From: Galeruca laticollis
Taxonomy: Eukaryota; Arthropoda; Insecta; Coleoptera; Chrysomelidae
Reading direction: 5' to 3'
DNA length: 64,000 nucleotides
Assembly (NCBI GenBank): GCA_963921935.1
Contig: OY998175.1
Coordinates: 291,036,246 to 291,100,245, forward strand
The position numbers and the translations under genes are program-made. Every line of letters begins with the position of its first letter. The stretch's first letter is position 1. Shown here one piece after another: positions 10,196-23,593 of the stretch. The notes beneath the pieces are model-generated. The model did no database searches and was not told where the DNA came from. It was given only the letters and a program-made list of their open reading frames with translations.

Positions 10196-13100
10196 TTATC
10201 ATCCCCTCGAAACATGTTCGATTAGATGAAAATTCATCTAAAATCGATGGGGGACTTTGTTAATGCCCTAATTCTATCAATTTTTGAATAACTATGGATA
10301 TTTGATTTTACCCTCTTCATTCGATACTCCACGTTTGACGCACTCTACTTCCGAATCGCATCATTGTAGAGCACTTCCGATTTGTTGTATCATCGACGGG
10401 ACCTTTGACGATATTTTCTCAGGAAATTGAATGAATACTTCCATTATTTTGGTCTGTACTATTTTTTATATGGAGGCATGTTTTGTTTTAACTAACTTAA
10501 ACGCTCTCCTAATATTTGAAACATTTATCTTATCGAAAAATGGACAACACCAGTCGATTTGTCGTATCAAAGGACCCTTATTCTTATAATTTCAGTATTT
10601 TTTGAAAGGAAAAATATTTGTCGTCAAATATGTAGCTGGACTATATAGTAAGGAAAATATTGCATTTTTCGCAATTCTCCAAAAATATATTTTTGGCCCA
10701 TCATCCCCTCGAAACATGTTCGATTAGATGAAAATTCATCTGAAATCGATGGGTGACTTTGTTAATGCCCTAATTCTATCAATTTTTGAATAACTATGGA
10801 TATTTGATTTTACCCTCTTCATTCGATACTCCACGTTTGACGCACTCTACTTCCGAATCGCATCATTGTAGAGCACTCCCGATTTTTTGTATCATAGACG
10901 GGACCTATGACGATACTTTCTCAGGAAATTGAATGAATACTTCCATTATTTTGGTCTGTACTATTTCTTATATGAAGGCATGTTTTCTTTTAACTAACTT
11001 AAACGCTCTTCTAATATTTGAAACATTTATCTCATCGAAAAATGGACAACACCAGTCGATTTGTCGTATCAAAGGATCCTTATTCTTATAATTTCAGTAT
11101 TTTTTGAGAGGAAAAATATTTTTCGTCAAATATGTAGCTGGACTATATAGTAAGGAAAATAATGCATTTTTCGCAATTCTCCAAAAATATATTTTTGGCC
11201 TATCATCCCCTCGAAACATGTTCGATTAGATGAAAATTCATCTGAAATCGATGGGTGACTTTGTTAATGCCCTAATTCTATCAATTTTTGAATAACTATG
11301 GATATTTGATTTTACCCTCTTCATTCGATACTCAACGTTTGACGCACTCTACTTCCGAATCGCATCATTGTAGAGCACTACCGATTTTTTGTATCGTAGA
11401 TGTGACCTTTAACGATGCTTTCTCAGAAAATTGAATGAATACTCCCATTATTTTGGTCTGTACTATTTTTTATAAGAAGGCATGTTTTCTTTTAACATAA
11501 ATGCTCTCCTAATATTTGAAACATTTATCTTATCGAAAAATGGACAACACCAGTCAATTTGTCGTATCAAAGAACCCTTATTCTTATAATTTCAGTATTT
11601 TTTGAGAAGAAAAATATTTTCCGTCAAATATGTAGCTGGACTATAGTGAGGAAAATATTGCATTTCTCGCAATTCTCCAAAAATATATTTTTGGCCTATC
11701 ATCCCCTCGAAACATGTTCTATTAGATAAAAATTCATCTAAAATCGATGGGTGACTTTGTTAATGCCCTAATTCTTCCAATTTTTGAATAACTATGGATA
11801 TTTGATTTTACCCTCTTCATTCGATACTCCACGTTTGACGCACTCTACTTCCGAAACGCATCATTGTAGAGCACTCCCGATTTTTTGTATCATAGATGGG
11901 ACCTTTGACGATACTTCCTCAGAAAATTGAATGAATACTTCCATTATTTTGGTCTGTACTATTTTTTATATGAAGGCATGTTTTCTTTTAACTTAAATGC
12001 TCTCCTAATATTTGAAACATTTATCTTATCGAAAAATGGACAACACCAGTCGATTTGTCGTATCAAAGAACCCTTATTCTTATAATTTCAGTATTATTTG
12101 AGAGGAAAAATATATTTCGTCAAATATGTAGCTGGACAGTAAGGAAAATATTGCATTTTTCGCAATTCTCCAAAAATATATTTTTGGCCCATCATCCCCT
12201 CGAAACATGTTCGATTAGATGAAAATTCATCTGAAATCGATGGGTGACTTTGTTAATACCCTAATTCTATCAATTTTTGAATAACTATGGATATTTGATT
12301 TTACCCTCTTCATTCGATACTCCACGTTTGACGCACTCTACTTCCGAATCGCATCATTGTAGAGCACTCCCGATTATTTGTATCATAGACGGGACCTTTG
12401 ACGATACATTCTCAGGGAATTGAATGAATACTTCCATTATTTTGGTCTGTACTATTTTTTATATGAAGGCATGTTTTCTTTTAACTAACTTAAACGCTCT
12501 CCTAATATTTGAAACATTTATCTTATCGAAAAATGGACAACACCAGTCGATTTGTCGTATCAAAGGACCCTTATTCTTATAATTTCAGTATTTTTCGAGA
12601 GGAAAAATATTTTTCGTCAAATATGTAGCTGGAAAATATTGCATTCTTCGCATTTCTCCAAAAATATATTTCCGGCCTATCATCCCCTCGAAACATGTTC
12701 GATTAGATGAAAATTCATCTAAAATCGATGGGTGACTTTGTTAATGCCCTAATTCTATCAATTTTTGAATAACTATGGATATTTGATGTGTCCCTCTTCA
12801 TTCGATACTCCACGTTTGACGCACTCTACTTCCGAATCGCATCATCGTAGAGCACTTCCGATTTTTTGTATCATAGATGGGACCTTTGACGATACTTTCT
12901 CAAATGAATACTTCCATTATTTTGGTCTGTACTATTTTTTATATGAAGGCATGTTTTCTTCTAACTTAAATGCTCTCCTAATATTTTAAACATTTATCTT
13001 ATCGAAAAATGGACAACACCAGTCAATTTGTCGTATCAAAGAACCCTTATTCTTATAATTTCAGTATTTTTTGAGAGGATAAATATTTTTCGTCATATAT

Positions 13101-13750
13101 GTAGCTGGACTATAGTAAGGAAAATATTGCATTTTTCGCAATTCTCCAAAAATATATTTTTGGCCTATCATCCCCTCGAAACATGTTCGATTAGATGAAA
13201 ATTCATCTAAAATCAATGGGTGACTTTGTTAATGCCCTAATTCTATGAATTTTTGAATAACTATGGATATTTGATTTTACCCTCTTCATTCGATACTCCA
13301 CGTTTGACGCACTCTACTTCCGAATCGCATCATTGTAGAGCACTTCCGATTTTTTGTATCATAGATGGGACCTCTGACGATACTTTCTCAGAAAATAGAA
13401 TGAATACTTCCATTATTTTGGTCCGTACTATTTTTTATATGAAGGCATGTTTTCTTTTAACTTAAATGCTCTCCTAATATATGGAACATTTATCTTATCG
13501 AAAAATGGACAACACCAGTCAATTTGTCGTATCAAAGAACCCTTATTCTTATAATTTCAGTATTTTTTGAGAGGAAAAATATTTTTCGTCAAATATGTAG
13601 CTGGACTATAGTAAGGAAAATATTGCATTCTTCGCAATTCTCCAAAAATATATTTTTGGCCTATCATCCCCTCGAAACATGTTCGATTAGATGAAAATTC
13701 ATCTAAAATCAATGGGTGACTTTGTTAATGCCCTAATTATATGAATTTTT
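9310..13750 (+). repeat. Block of nine satellite units
   Basis: Unit starts 9310, 9798, 10286, 10788, 11290, 11786, 12279, 12767 and 13255 (spacings 488, 488, 502, 502, 496, 493, 488, 488, 496). Units 9310/9798 pair with 12279/12767 through the 2969-bp duplication. Units 10286-11290 carry the TAACTAACTTAAACGC insertion class; 10286 has TCATCGACGGG and TATGGAGGCATGTTTTG, seen again at 14641 and 21949. No gene is present. Confidence 0.92.
11839..13164 (+). repeat. 1.3-kb duplicated block, copy 2 (partner 8870-10195)
   Basis: The left flank is a normal unit (CCACGTTTGACGCAC), whereas copy 1 is fused to foreign satellite at 8870. This copy therefore looks like the donor and 8870-10195 the transferred copy. 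Offset 2969 throughout, nearly identical. Confidence 0.85.
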
Positions 13751-14640
13751 GAATAACTATGGATATTTGATTTTACCCTCTTCATTCGATACTCCACGTT
13801 TGACGCACTCTACTTCCGAATCGCATCATTGTAGAGCACTTCCGATTTTTTGTATCATAGATTGGACCTTTGACGATACTTTCTCAGAAAATAGAATGAT
13901 TACTTCCATTATTTTGGTCCGTACTATTTTTTATATGAAGGCATGTTTTCTTTCAACTTAAATGCTCTCCTAATATTTGAAAAATTTATCTTATCGAAAA
14001 ATGGACAACACCAGTCGATTTGTCGTATCAAAGAACCCTTATTCTTATAATTTTAGTATTTTTTGAGAGGAAAAATATTTTTCGTCAAATATGTAGCTGG
14101 AAAATATTGCATTTTTCGCAATTCTCCAAAAATATATTTTTGGCCTATCATCTCCTCGAAACATGGACAACACCACGTTTGACGCACCACGTTTGACGCA
14201 CTCTACTTCCGAATCGCATCATTGTAGAGCACTCCCGATTTTTTGTATCATAGATGGGACCTTTGACGATACTTTCTCAGAAAATTGAATGAATACTTCC
14301 ATTATTATGGTCTGTACTATTTTTTATATGAAGGCATGTTTTCTTTTAACTAAGTTAAACGCTCTCCTAATATTTGAAACATTTATCTTATCGAAAAATG
14401 GACAACACCAGTCGATTTGTCGTATCAAAGGACCCTTATTCTTATAATTTCATTATTTTTTGAGAGGAAAAATATTTTTCGTCAAATATGTAGCTGGACT
14501 GTAAGGAAAATATTGCATTTTTCGCAATTCTCCAAAAATATATTTTTGGCTTATCATCCCCTCGAAACATGTTCGATTAGATGAAAATTCATCTAAAATC
14601 GATGGGGGACTTTGTTAATGCCCTAATTCTATCAATTTTT
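13751..14640 (+). repeat. Hybrid unit, 890 bp, with two successive junctions
   Basis: The unit runs through S3, S1 and S2 to CCTCGAAACATG (14165), then switches to GACAACACC, the end of S1 of another unit, with ATG shared at the joint. CGAAACATG of S2 and CGAAAAATG of S1 are corresponding points in the subunit alignment. Eight bases later comes the older joint with CCACGTTTGACGCA twice (14173-14186, 14187-14200). The second joint looks layered on the type first seen at 6097. Confidence 0.87.
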
Positions 14641-17600
14641 GAATAACTATGGATATTTGATTTTACCCTCTTCATTCGATACTCCACGTTTGACGCACTC
14701 TACTTCCGAATCGCATCATTGTAGAGCACTCCCGATTTGTTGTATCATCGACGGGACCTTTGACGATATTTTCTCAGGAAATTGAATGAATACTTCCATT
14801 ATTTTGGTCTGTACTATTTTTTATATGGAGGCATGTTTTGTTTTAACTAACTTAAACGCTCTCCTAATATTTGAAACATTTATCTTATCGAAAAATGGAC
14901 AACACCAGTCGATTTGTCGTATCAAAGAACCCTTATTCTTATAATTTCAGTATTTTTTGAGAAGAAAAATATTTTTCGTCAAATATGTAGCTGGACTATA
15001 GTAAGGAAAATATTGCATTTTTCGCAATTCTCCAAAAATATATTTTTGGCCCATCATCCCCTCGAAACATGTTCGATTAGATGAAAATTCATCTGAAATC
15101 GATGGGTGACTTTGTTAATGCCCTAATTCTATCAATTTTTGAATAACTATGGATGTTTGATTTTACCCTCTTCATTCGATACTCCACGTTTGACGCACTC
15201 TACTTCCGAATCGCATCATTGTAGAGCACTCCCGATTCTTTGTATCATAGACGGGACCTTTGACGATACTTTCTCAGGAAATTGGATGAATACTTCCATT
15301 ATTTTGGTCTGTACTATTTTTTATATGAAGGCATGTTTTCTTTTAACTAACTTAAACGCTCTCCTAATATTTGAAACATTTATCTTATCGAAAAATGGAC
15401 AACACCAGTCGATTCGTCGTATCAAAGGACCCTTATTCTTATAATTTCAGTATTTTTTGAGAGGAAAAATATTTTTCGTCAAATATGTAGCTGGACTATA
15501 TAGTAAGGAAAATAATGCATTTTTCGCAATTCTTCAAAAATATATTTTTGGCCTATCATCCCCTCGAAACATGTTCGATTAGATGAAAATTCATCTGAAA
15601 TCGATAAGTGACTTTGTTAATGCCCTAATTCTATCAATTTTTGAATAACTATGGATATTTGATTATACCCTCTTAATTCGATACTCCACGTTTGACGCAC
15701 TCTACTTCCGAATCGCATCATTGTAGAGCACTCCCGTTTTTTTGTATCATAGATGGGACCTTTGACGATACTTTCTCAGAAAATTGAATGAATACTTCCA
15801 TTATTTTGGTCTGTACTATTTTTTATATGAAGGCATGTTTTCTTTTAACTTAAATGCTCTCCTAATATTTGAAACATTTATTTTATCAAAAAATGGACAA
15901 CACCAGTCGATTTGTCGTATCAAAGAACCCTTATTCTTATAATTTCAGTATTTTTTGAGAGGAAAAATATTTTTCGTCAAATATTGCATTTTTCGCAATT
16001 CTCCAAAAATATATTTTTGGCCTATCATCCCCTTGAAACATGTTCGATTAGATGAAAATTCATCTAAAATCGATGGCTGACTTTGTTAATGCCCTAATTC
16101 TATCAATTTTTGAATAACTATGGATATTTGATTTTACCCTCTTCATTCGATACTCCACGTTTGACGCACTCTACTCCCGAATCGCATCATTGTAGAGCAC
16201 TCCCGATTTTTTGTATCATAGATGGGACCTTTTACGATACTTTCTCAGAAAATTTAAGTGAATACTTCCATTATTTTGGTCTGTACTATTTTTTATATGA
16301 AGGCATGTTTTCTTTTAACATAAATGCTCTCCTTATATTTGAAACATTTATCTTATCGAAAAATGGACAACACCAGTCGATTTGTCGTATCAAAGAACCC
16401 TTATTCTTATAATTTCAGTATTTTTTGAGAAGAAAAATATTTTTCGTCAAATATGTAGCTGGACTATAGTAAGGAAAATATTGCATTTTTCGCAATTCTC
16501 CAAAAATATATTTTTGGCCTATCATCCCCTCGAAACATGTTCTATTAGATGAAAATTCATCTAAAATCGATGGGTGACTTTGTTAATGCCCTAATTCTAT
16601 CAATTTTTGAATAACTATGGATATTTGATTTTACCCTCTTCATTCGATACTCCACGTTTGACGCACTCTACTTCCGAATCGCATCATTGTAGAGCACTCC
16701 CGATTTTTTGTATCATAGATGGGACCTTTGACGATCCTTTCTTAGAAAATTGAATGAATACTTCCATTATTTTGGTCTGTACTATTTTTAATATGAAGGC
16801 ATGTTTTCTTTTAACTTAAATGCTCTCCTAGTATTTGAAACATTTATCTTATCGAAAAATGGAGAACACCAGTCGATTTGTCGTATCAAAGAACCCTTAT
16901 TCTTATAATTTCAGTATTTTTTGAGAGGAAAAATATATTTCGTCAAATATGTAGCTGGACTATAATAGTAAGGAAAATATTGCATTTTTCGCAATTCTCC
17001 AAAAATATATTTTGGGCCTATCATCCCCTCGAAACATGTTCGATTAGATTAAAATTCATCTAAAATCGATGGGTGACTTTGTTGATGCCCTAATTCTATC
17101 AATTTTTGAATAACTATGGATATTTGATTTTACCCTCTTCATTCGATACTCCACGTTTGACGCACTCTACTTCCGAATCGCATCATTGTAGAGCACTCCC
17201 GATTTTTTGTATCATAGACGGGACCTTTGACGATACTTTCTCAGGAAATTGAATGAATACTTCCATTATTTTGGTCTGTACTATTTTTTATATGAAGGCA
17301 TGTTTTCTTTTAACTAACTTAAACGCTCTCCTAATATTTGAAACATTTATCTTATCGAAAAATGGACAACACCAGTCGATTTGTCGTATCAAAGGACCCT
17401 TATTCTTATAATTTCAGTATTTTTTGAGAGGAAAAATATATTTCGTTAAATATGTAGCTGGACTAGTAAGGAAAATATTGCATTTTTCGCAATTCTCCAA
17501 AAATATATTTTTGGCCTATAATCCCCTCGAAACATGTTCTATAAGATGAAAATTCATCTAAAATCGATGGGTGACTTTGTTAATGCCCTAATTCTATCAA

Positions 17601-20600
17601 TTTTTGAATAACTATGGATATTTGATTTTACCCTCTTCATTCGATACTCCACGTTTGACGCACTCTACTTCCGAATCGCATCATTGTAGAGCACTCCCGA
17701 TTTTTTGTATCATAGATGGGACCTTTGACGATACTTTCTCAGAAAATTGAATGGATACTTCCATTATTTTGGTCTGTACTATTTCTTATATGAAGGCATG
17801 TTTTCTTTTAACATAAATGCTCTCCTAATATTTGAAACATTTATCTTATCGAAAAATAGACAACACCAGTCGATTTGTCGTATCATAGAACCCTTATTCT
17901 TATAATTTTATAATTTCAGTATTTTTTGAGAAGAAAAATATTTTTCGTTAAATATGTAGCTGGACTAGTAAGGAAAATATTGCATTTTTCGCAATTCTCC
18001 AAAAATATATTTTTGGCCTTTCATCCCCTCGAAACATGTTCTATTAGATGAAAATTCATCTAAAATCGATGGGTGACTTTGTTAATGCCCTAATTCTATC
18101 AATTTTTGAATAACTATGGATATTTGATTTTACCCTCTTCATTCGATACTCCACGTTTGACGCACTCTACTTCCGAATCGCATCATTGTAGAGCACTCCC
18201 GATTTTTTGTATCATAGATGGGACCTTTGACGATACTTTCTCAGAAAATTGAATGAATACTTCCATTATTTTGGTCTGTACTATTTCTTATATGAAGGCA
18301 TGTTTTCTTTTAACATAAATGCTCTCCTAATATTTGAAACATTTATCTTATCGAAAAATGGACAACACCAGTCGATTTGTCGTATCATAGAACCCTTATT
18401 CTTATAATTTCAGTATTTTTTGAGAAGAAAAATATTTTTCGTTAAATATGTAGCTGGACTAGTAAGGAAAATATTGCATTTTTCGCAATTCTCCAAAAAT
18501 ATATTTTTGGCCTATCATCCCCTCGAAACATGTTCTATTAGATGAAAATTCATCTAAAGTCGATGGGTGACTTTGTTAATGCCCTAATTCTATCAATTTT
18601 TGAATAACTATGGATATTTGATTTTACCCTCTCCATTCGATACTCCACGTTTGACGCACTCTACTTCCGAATCGCATCATTGTAGAGCACTCCCGATTTT
18701 TTGTATCATAGACGGGACCTTTGACGATACTTTCTCAGGAAATTGAATGAATACTTCCATTATTTTGGTCTGTACTATTTTTTATATGAAGGCATGTTTT
18801 CTTTTAACTAACTTAAACGCTCTCCTAATATTTGAAACATTTATCTTATCAAAAAATAGACAACACCAGTCGATTTGTCGTATCAAAGAACCCTTATTCT
18901 TATAATTTCATTATTTTTTGAGAGGAAAAATATTTTTCGTTAAATATGTAGCTGGACTAGTAAGGAAAATATTGCATTTTTCGCAATTCTCCAAAAATAT
19001 GTTTTTGGCCTAACATCCCCTCGAAACATGTTCGATTAGATGAAAATTCATCTAAAATCGATGGGTGACTTTGTTTATGCCCTAATTCTAACAATTTTTG
19101 AATAACTATGGATATTTGATTTTACCCTCTCCATTCGATACTCCACGTTTGACGCACTCTACTTCCGAATCGCATCATTGTAGAGCACTCCCGATTTTTT
19201 GTATCATAGATGGGACCTTTGACGATACTTTCTCAGAAAATTTAATGAATACTTCCATTATTTTGGTCTGTACTATTTTTTATATGAAGGCATGTTTTCT
19301 TTTAACTTGAATGCTCTCCTAATATTTGAAACATTTATCTTATCGAAAAATGGACAACACCAGCCGATTTGTCGTATCAAGAAACCCTTATTCTTATAAT
19401 TTCAGTATTTTTTTAGAGGAAAAATATTTTTCGTCAAATATGTAGCTGGACTATAGTAAGGAAAATATAGCATTTTTCGCAATTCTCCAAAAATATATTT
19501 TTGGCCTATCATCGCCTCGAAACATGTTCGATTAGATGAAAATTCATCTAAAATCGATGGGTGACTTGGTTAATGCCCTAATTCTATCAATTTTTGAATA
19601 ACTATGGATATTTGATTTTACCCTCTTCATTCGATACTCCACGTTTGACGCACTCTACTTCCGAATCGCATAATTGTAGAGCACTCCCGATTTTTTGTAT
19701 CATAGACGGGACCTTTAACGATACTTTCTCAGAAAATTGAATGAATACTTCCATTATTTTGGTCTGTACTATTTTTTATATGAAGGCATTTTTTCTTTTA
19801 ACATAAATGCTCTCCTAATATTTGAAACATTTATCTTATCGAAAAATGGACAACACCAGTCGATTTGTCGTATCAAAGAACCCTTATTCTTATAATTTCA
19901 GTATTTTTTGAGAAGAAAAATATTTTTCGTCAAATACGTAGCTGGACTATAGTAAGGAAAATATTGCATTTTTCGCAATTCTCCAAAAATATATTTTTGG
20001 CCTATCATCCCCTCGAAACATGTTCTATTAGATGAAAATTCATCTAAAATCGATGGGTGACTTTGTTAATGCCCTAATTCTATCAATTTTTGAATAACTA
20101 TGGATATTTGATTTTACCCTCTCCATTCGATACTCCACGTTTGACGCACTCTACTTCCGAATCGCATCATTGTAAAGCACTCCCGATTTTTTGTATCATA
20201 GATGGGACCTTTGACGATACTTTCACAGAAAATTTAATGAATACTTCCATTATTTTGGTCTGTACTATTTTTTATATGAAGGCATGTTTTCTTTTAACTT
20301 GAATGCTCTCCTAATATTTGAAACATTCATCTTATCGAAAAATGGACAACACCAGCCGATTTGTCGTATCAAGAAACCCTTATTCTTATAATTTCAGTAT
20401 TTTTTTAGAGGAAAAATATTTTTCGTCAAATATGTAGCTGGACTATAGTAAGGAAAATATTGCATTTTTCGCAATACTCCAAAAATATATTTTTGGCCTA
20501 TCATCCCCTCGAAACATGTTCGATTAGATGAAAATTCATCTAAAATCAATGGGTGACTTTGTTAATGCCCTAATTCTATGAATTTTTGAATAACTATGGA

Positions 20601-21083
20601 TATTTGATTTTACCCTCTTCATTCGATACTCCACGTTTGACGCACTCTACTTCCGAATCGCATCATTGTAGAGCACTTCCGATTTTTTGTATCATAGATG
20701 GGACCTCTGACGATACTTTCTCAGAAAATAGAATGAATACTTCCATTATTTTGGTCCGTACTATTTTTTATATGAAGGCATGTTTTCTTTTAACTTAAAT
20801 GCTCTCCTAATATATGGAACATTTATCTTATCGAAAAATGGACAACACCAGTCAATTTGTCGTATCAAAGAACCCTTATTCTTATAATTTCAGTATTTTT
20901 TGAGAGGAAAAATATTTTTCGTCAAATATGTAGCTGGACTATAGTAAGGAAAATATTGCATTCTTCGCAATTCTCCAAAAATATATCTTTGGCCTATCAT
21001 CCCCTCGAAACATGTTCGATTAGATGAAAATTCATCTAAAATCAATGAGTGACTTTGTTAATGCCCTAATTATATGAATTTTT
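14641..21083 (+). repeat. Block of 13 satellite units
   Basis: Unit starts 14641, 15141, 15643, 16112, 16609, 17108, 17606, 18108, 18602, 19100, 19596, 20092 and 20588. Unit 15643 is short (469 bp) through a 25-bp loss giving CAAATATTGC. The unit at 17606 has an 8-bp tandem insertion (TTATAATTTTATAATTTCAG near 17900) absent from its partner near 26210. Units 17606 and 18108 share TAACATAAATGC, GAGAAGAAAAAT and TTCTATTAGATG. No gene is present. Confidence 0.92.
15643..16111 (+). repeat. 469-bp short unit (partners 23951 and 27902)
   Basis: The tract from GTAGCTGG to the repeated AAATAT is gone, leaving GTCAAATATTGCATTTTTCGC. The deletion is bounded by direct AAATAT repeats. Identical-length partners occur at 23951-24419 and 27902-28370, all carrying CCCGTTTTTTTGTATC, so the deletion predates both duplications. 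This copy alone has CTCTTAATTCG in place of CTCTTCATTCG. Confidence 0.9.
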
Positions 21084-21948
21084 GAATAACTATGGATATT
21101 TGATTTTACCCTCTTCATTCGATACTCCACGTTTGACGCACTCTACTTCCGAATCGCATCATTGTAGAGCACTTCCGATTTTTTGTATCATAGATTGGAC
21201 CTTTGACGATACTTTCTCAGAAAATAGAATGATTACTTCCATTATTTTGGTCCGTACTATTTTTTATATGAAGGCATGTTTTCTTTCAACTTAAATGCTC
21301 TCCTAATATTTGAAAAATTTATCTTATCGAAAAATGGACAACACCAGTCGATTTGTCGTATCAAAGAACCCTTATTCTTATAATTTTAGTATTTTTTGAG
21401 AGGAAAAATATTTTTCGTCAAATATGTAGCTGGAAAATATTGCATTTTTCGCAATTCTCCAAAAATATATTTTTGGCCTATCATCTCCTCGAAACATGGA
21501 CAACACCACGTTTGACGCACCACGTTTGACGCACTCTACTTCCGAATCGCATCATTGTAGAGCACTCCCGATTTTTTGTATCATAGATGGGACCTTTGAC
21601 GATACTTTCTCAGAAAATTGAATGAATACTTCCATTATTATGGTCTGTACTATTTTTTATATGAAGGCATGTTTTCTTTTAACTAAGTTAAACGCTCTCC
21701 TAATATTTGAAACATTTATCTTATCGAAAAATGGACAACACCAGTCGATTTGTCGTATCAAAGGACCCTTATTCTTATAATTTCATTATTTTTTGAGAGG
21801 AAAAATATTTTTCGTCAAATATGCATTTTTCGCAATTCTCCAAAAATATATTTTTGGCTTATCATCCCCTCGAAACATGTTCGATTAGATGAAAATTCAT
21901 CTAAAATCGATGGGGGACTTTGTTAATGCCCTAATTCTATCAATTTTT
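21084..21948 (+). repeat. Hybrid unit, 865 bp (copy of 13751-14640 less 25 bp)
   Basis: Reproduces both junctions of 13751-14640 at offset 7333: CGAAACATG to GACAAC at about 21498 and CCACGTTTGACGCA twice at 21506-21533. It then has lost 25 bp of the variable tract (GTCAAATATGCATTTTTCGC near 21820). The loss is after the 7.33-kb duplication because the partner keeps the tract. Confidence 0.88.
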
Positions 21949-23593
21949 GAATAACTATGGATATTTGATTTTACCCTCTTCATTCGATACTCCACGTTTG
22001 ACGCACTCTACTTCCGAATCGCATCATTGTAGAGCACTCCCGATTTGTTGTATCATCGACGGGACCTTTGACGATATTTTCTCAGGAAATTGAATGAATA
22101 CTTCCATTATTTTGGTCTGTACTATTTTTTATATGGAGGCATGTTTTGTTTTAACTAACTTAAACGCTCTCCTAATATTTGAAACATTTATCTTATCGAA
22201 AAATGGACAACACCAGTCGATTTGTCGTATCAAAGGACCCTTATTCTTATAATTTCAGTATTTTTTGAAAGGAAAGATATTTGTCGTCAAATATGTAGCT
22301 GGACTATATAGTAAGGAAAATATTGCATTTTTCGCAATTCTCCAAAAATATATTTTTGGCCCATCATCCCCTCGAAACATGTTCGATTAGATGAAAATTC
22401 ATCTGAAATCGATGGGTGACTTTGTTAATGCCCTAATTCTATCAATTTTTGAATAACTATGGATATTTGATTTTACCCTCTTCATTCGATACTCCACGTT
22501 TGACGCACTCTACTTCCGAATCGCATCATTGTAGAGCACTCCCGATTTTTTGTATCATAGATGGGACCTTATATGATACTTTCTCAGAAAATTGAATGAA
22601 TACTTCCATTATTTTGGTCCGTACTATTTTTTATATGAAGGCATGTTTTCTTTTAACTTAAATGCTCTCCTAATATTTGAAACATTTATCTTATCGAAAA
22701 ATGGACAACACCAGTCGATTTGTCGTATCAAAGGACCCTTATTCTTATAATTTCAGTATTTTTTGAGAGGAAAAATATATTTCGTCAAATATGTAGCTGG
22801 ACTATAATAGTAAGGAAAATATTGCATTTTTCGCAATTCTCCAAAAATATATTTTGGGCCTATCATCCCCTCGAAACATATTCGATTAGATGAAAATTCA
22901 TCTGAAATCGATGGGTGACTTTGTTAATGCCCTAATTCTATCAATTTTTGAATAACTATGGATATTTGATTTTACCCTCTTCATTCGATACTCCACGTTT
23001 GACGCACTCTACTTCCGAATCGCATCATTGTAGAGCACTCCCGATTTTTTGTGTCATAGATGGGACCTTATATGATACTTTCTCAGAAAATTGAATGAAT
23101 ACTTCCATTATTTTGGTCCGTACTATTTTTTATATGAAGGCATGTTTTCTTTTAACTTAAATACTCTCCTAATATTTGAAACATTTATCTTATCGAAAAA
23201 TGGACAACACCAGTCGATTTGTCGTATCAAAGGACCCTTATTCTTATAATTTCAGTATTTTTTGAAAGGAAAAATATATTTCGTCAAATATGTAGCTGGA
23301 CTATAATAGTAAGGAAAATATTGCATTTTTCGCAATTCTCCAAAAATATATTTTTGGCCTATCATCCCCTCGAAACATGTTCGATTAGATGAAAATTCAT
23401 CTAAAATCGATGGGTGACTTTGTTAATGCCCTAATTCTATCAATTTTTGAATAACTATGGATGTTTGATTTTACCCTCTTCATTCGATACTCCACGTTTG
23501 ACGCACTCTACTTCCGAATCGCATCATTGTAGAGCACTCCCGATTCTTTGTATCATAGACGGGACCTTTGACGATACTTTCTCAGGAAATTGG
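21949..23593 (+). repeat. Satellite units between the hybrid and the 3951-bp repeat
   Basis: Unit starts 21949, 22451, 22950 and 23449 (the last continues into the next block). Unit 21949 follows 10286 (offset 11663) with GTTGTATCATCGACGGG. Units 22451 and 22950 share CCTTATATGATAC and are adjacent near-copies. Unit 23449 has GGATGTTTGATT and GATTCTTTG, like 15141 and 35316. Confidence 0.88.

Larger units (their letters stand above)
13207..20540 (+). repeat. ~7.33-kb tandemly duplicated block, copy 1
   Basis: Unit starts 13255 and 13751, the junction at 14173, and so on recur at 20588, 21084 and 21506 (offset 7333). After a 25-bp loss and gain of two units in copy 2 the pairing continues at offset 8308/8300 (15141 to 23449, 19100 to 27400). 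After the nested 3951-bp duplication it continues at 12251 (19100 to 31351, 20092 to 32343). The crossover lies between about 20485 (CAATACTCC, as at 32725) and 20547 (AATCAATGGG, as at 13214). Confidence 0.82.

Noticed and set aside
15139..15444. Repeated open frame of about 60-101 codons near each unit start (reading NNYGYLILPSSFDTP...)
   Set aside because: It opens at TTG rather than ATG, recurs because the unit recurs, is cut by stops or frame changes in many units, and ends at the unit-length indels. Unit lengths of 494 and 496 break the frame from one unit to the next. Variation shows no codon-position bias by eye.
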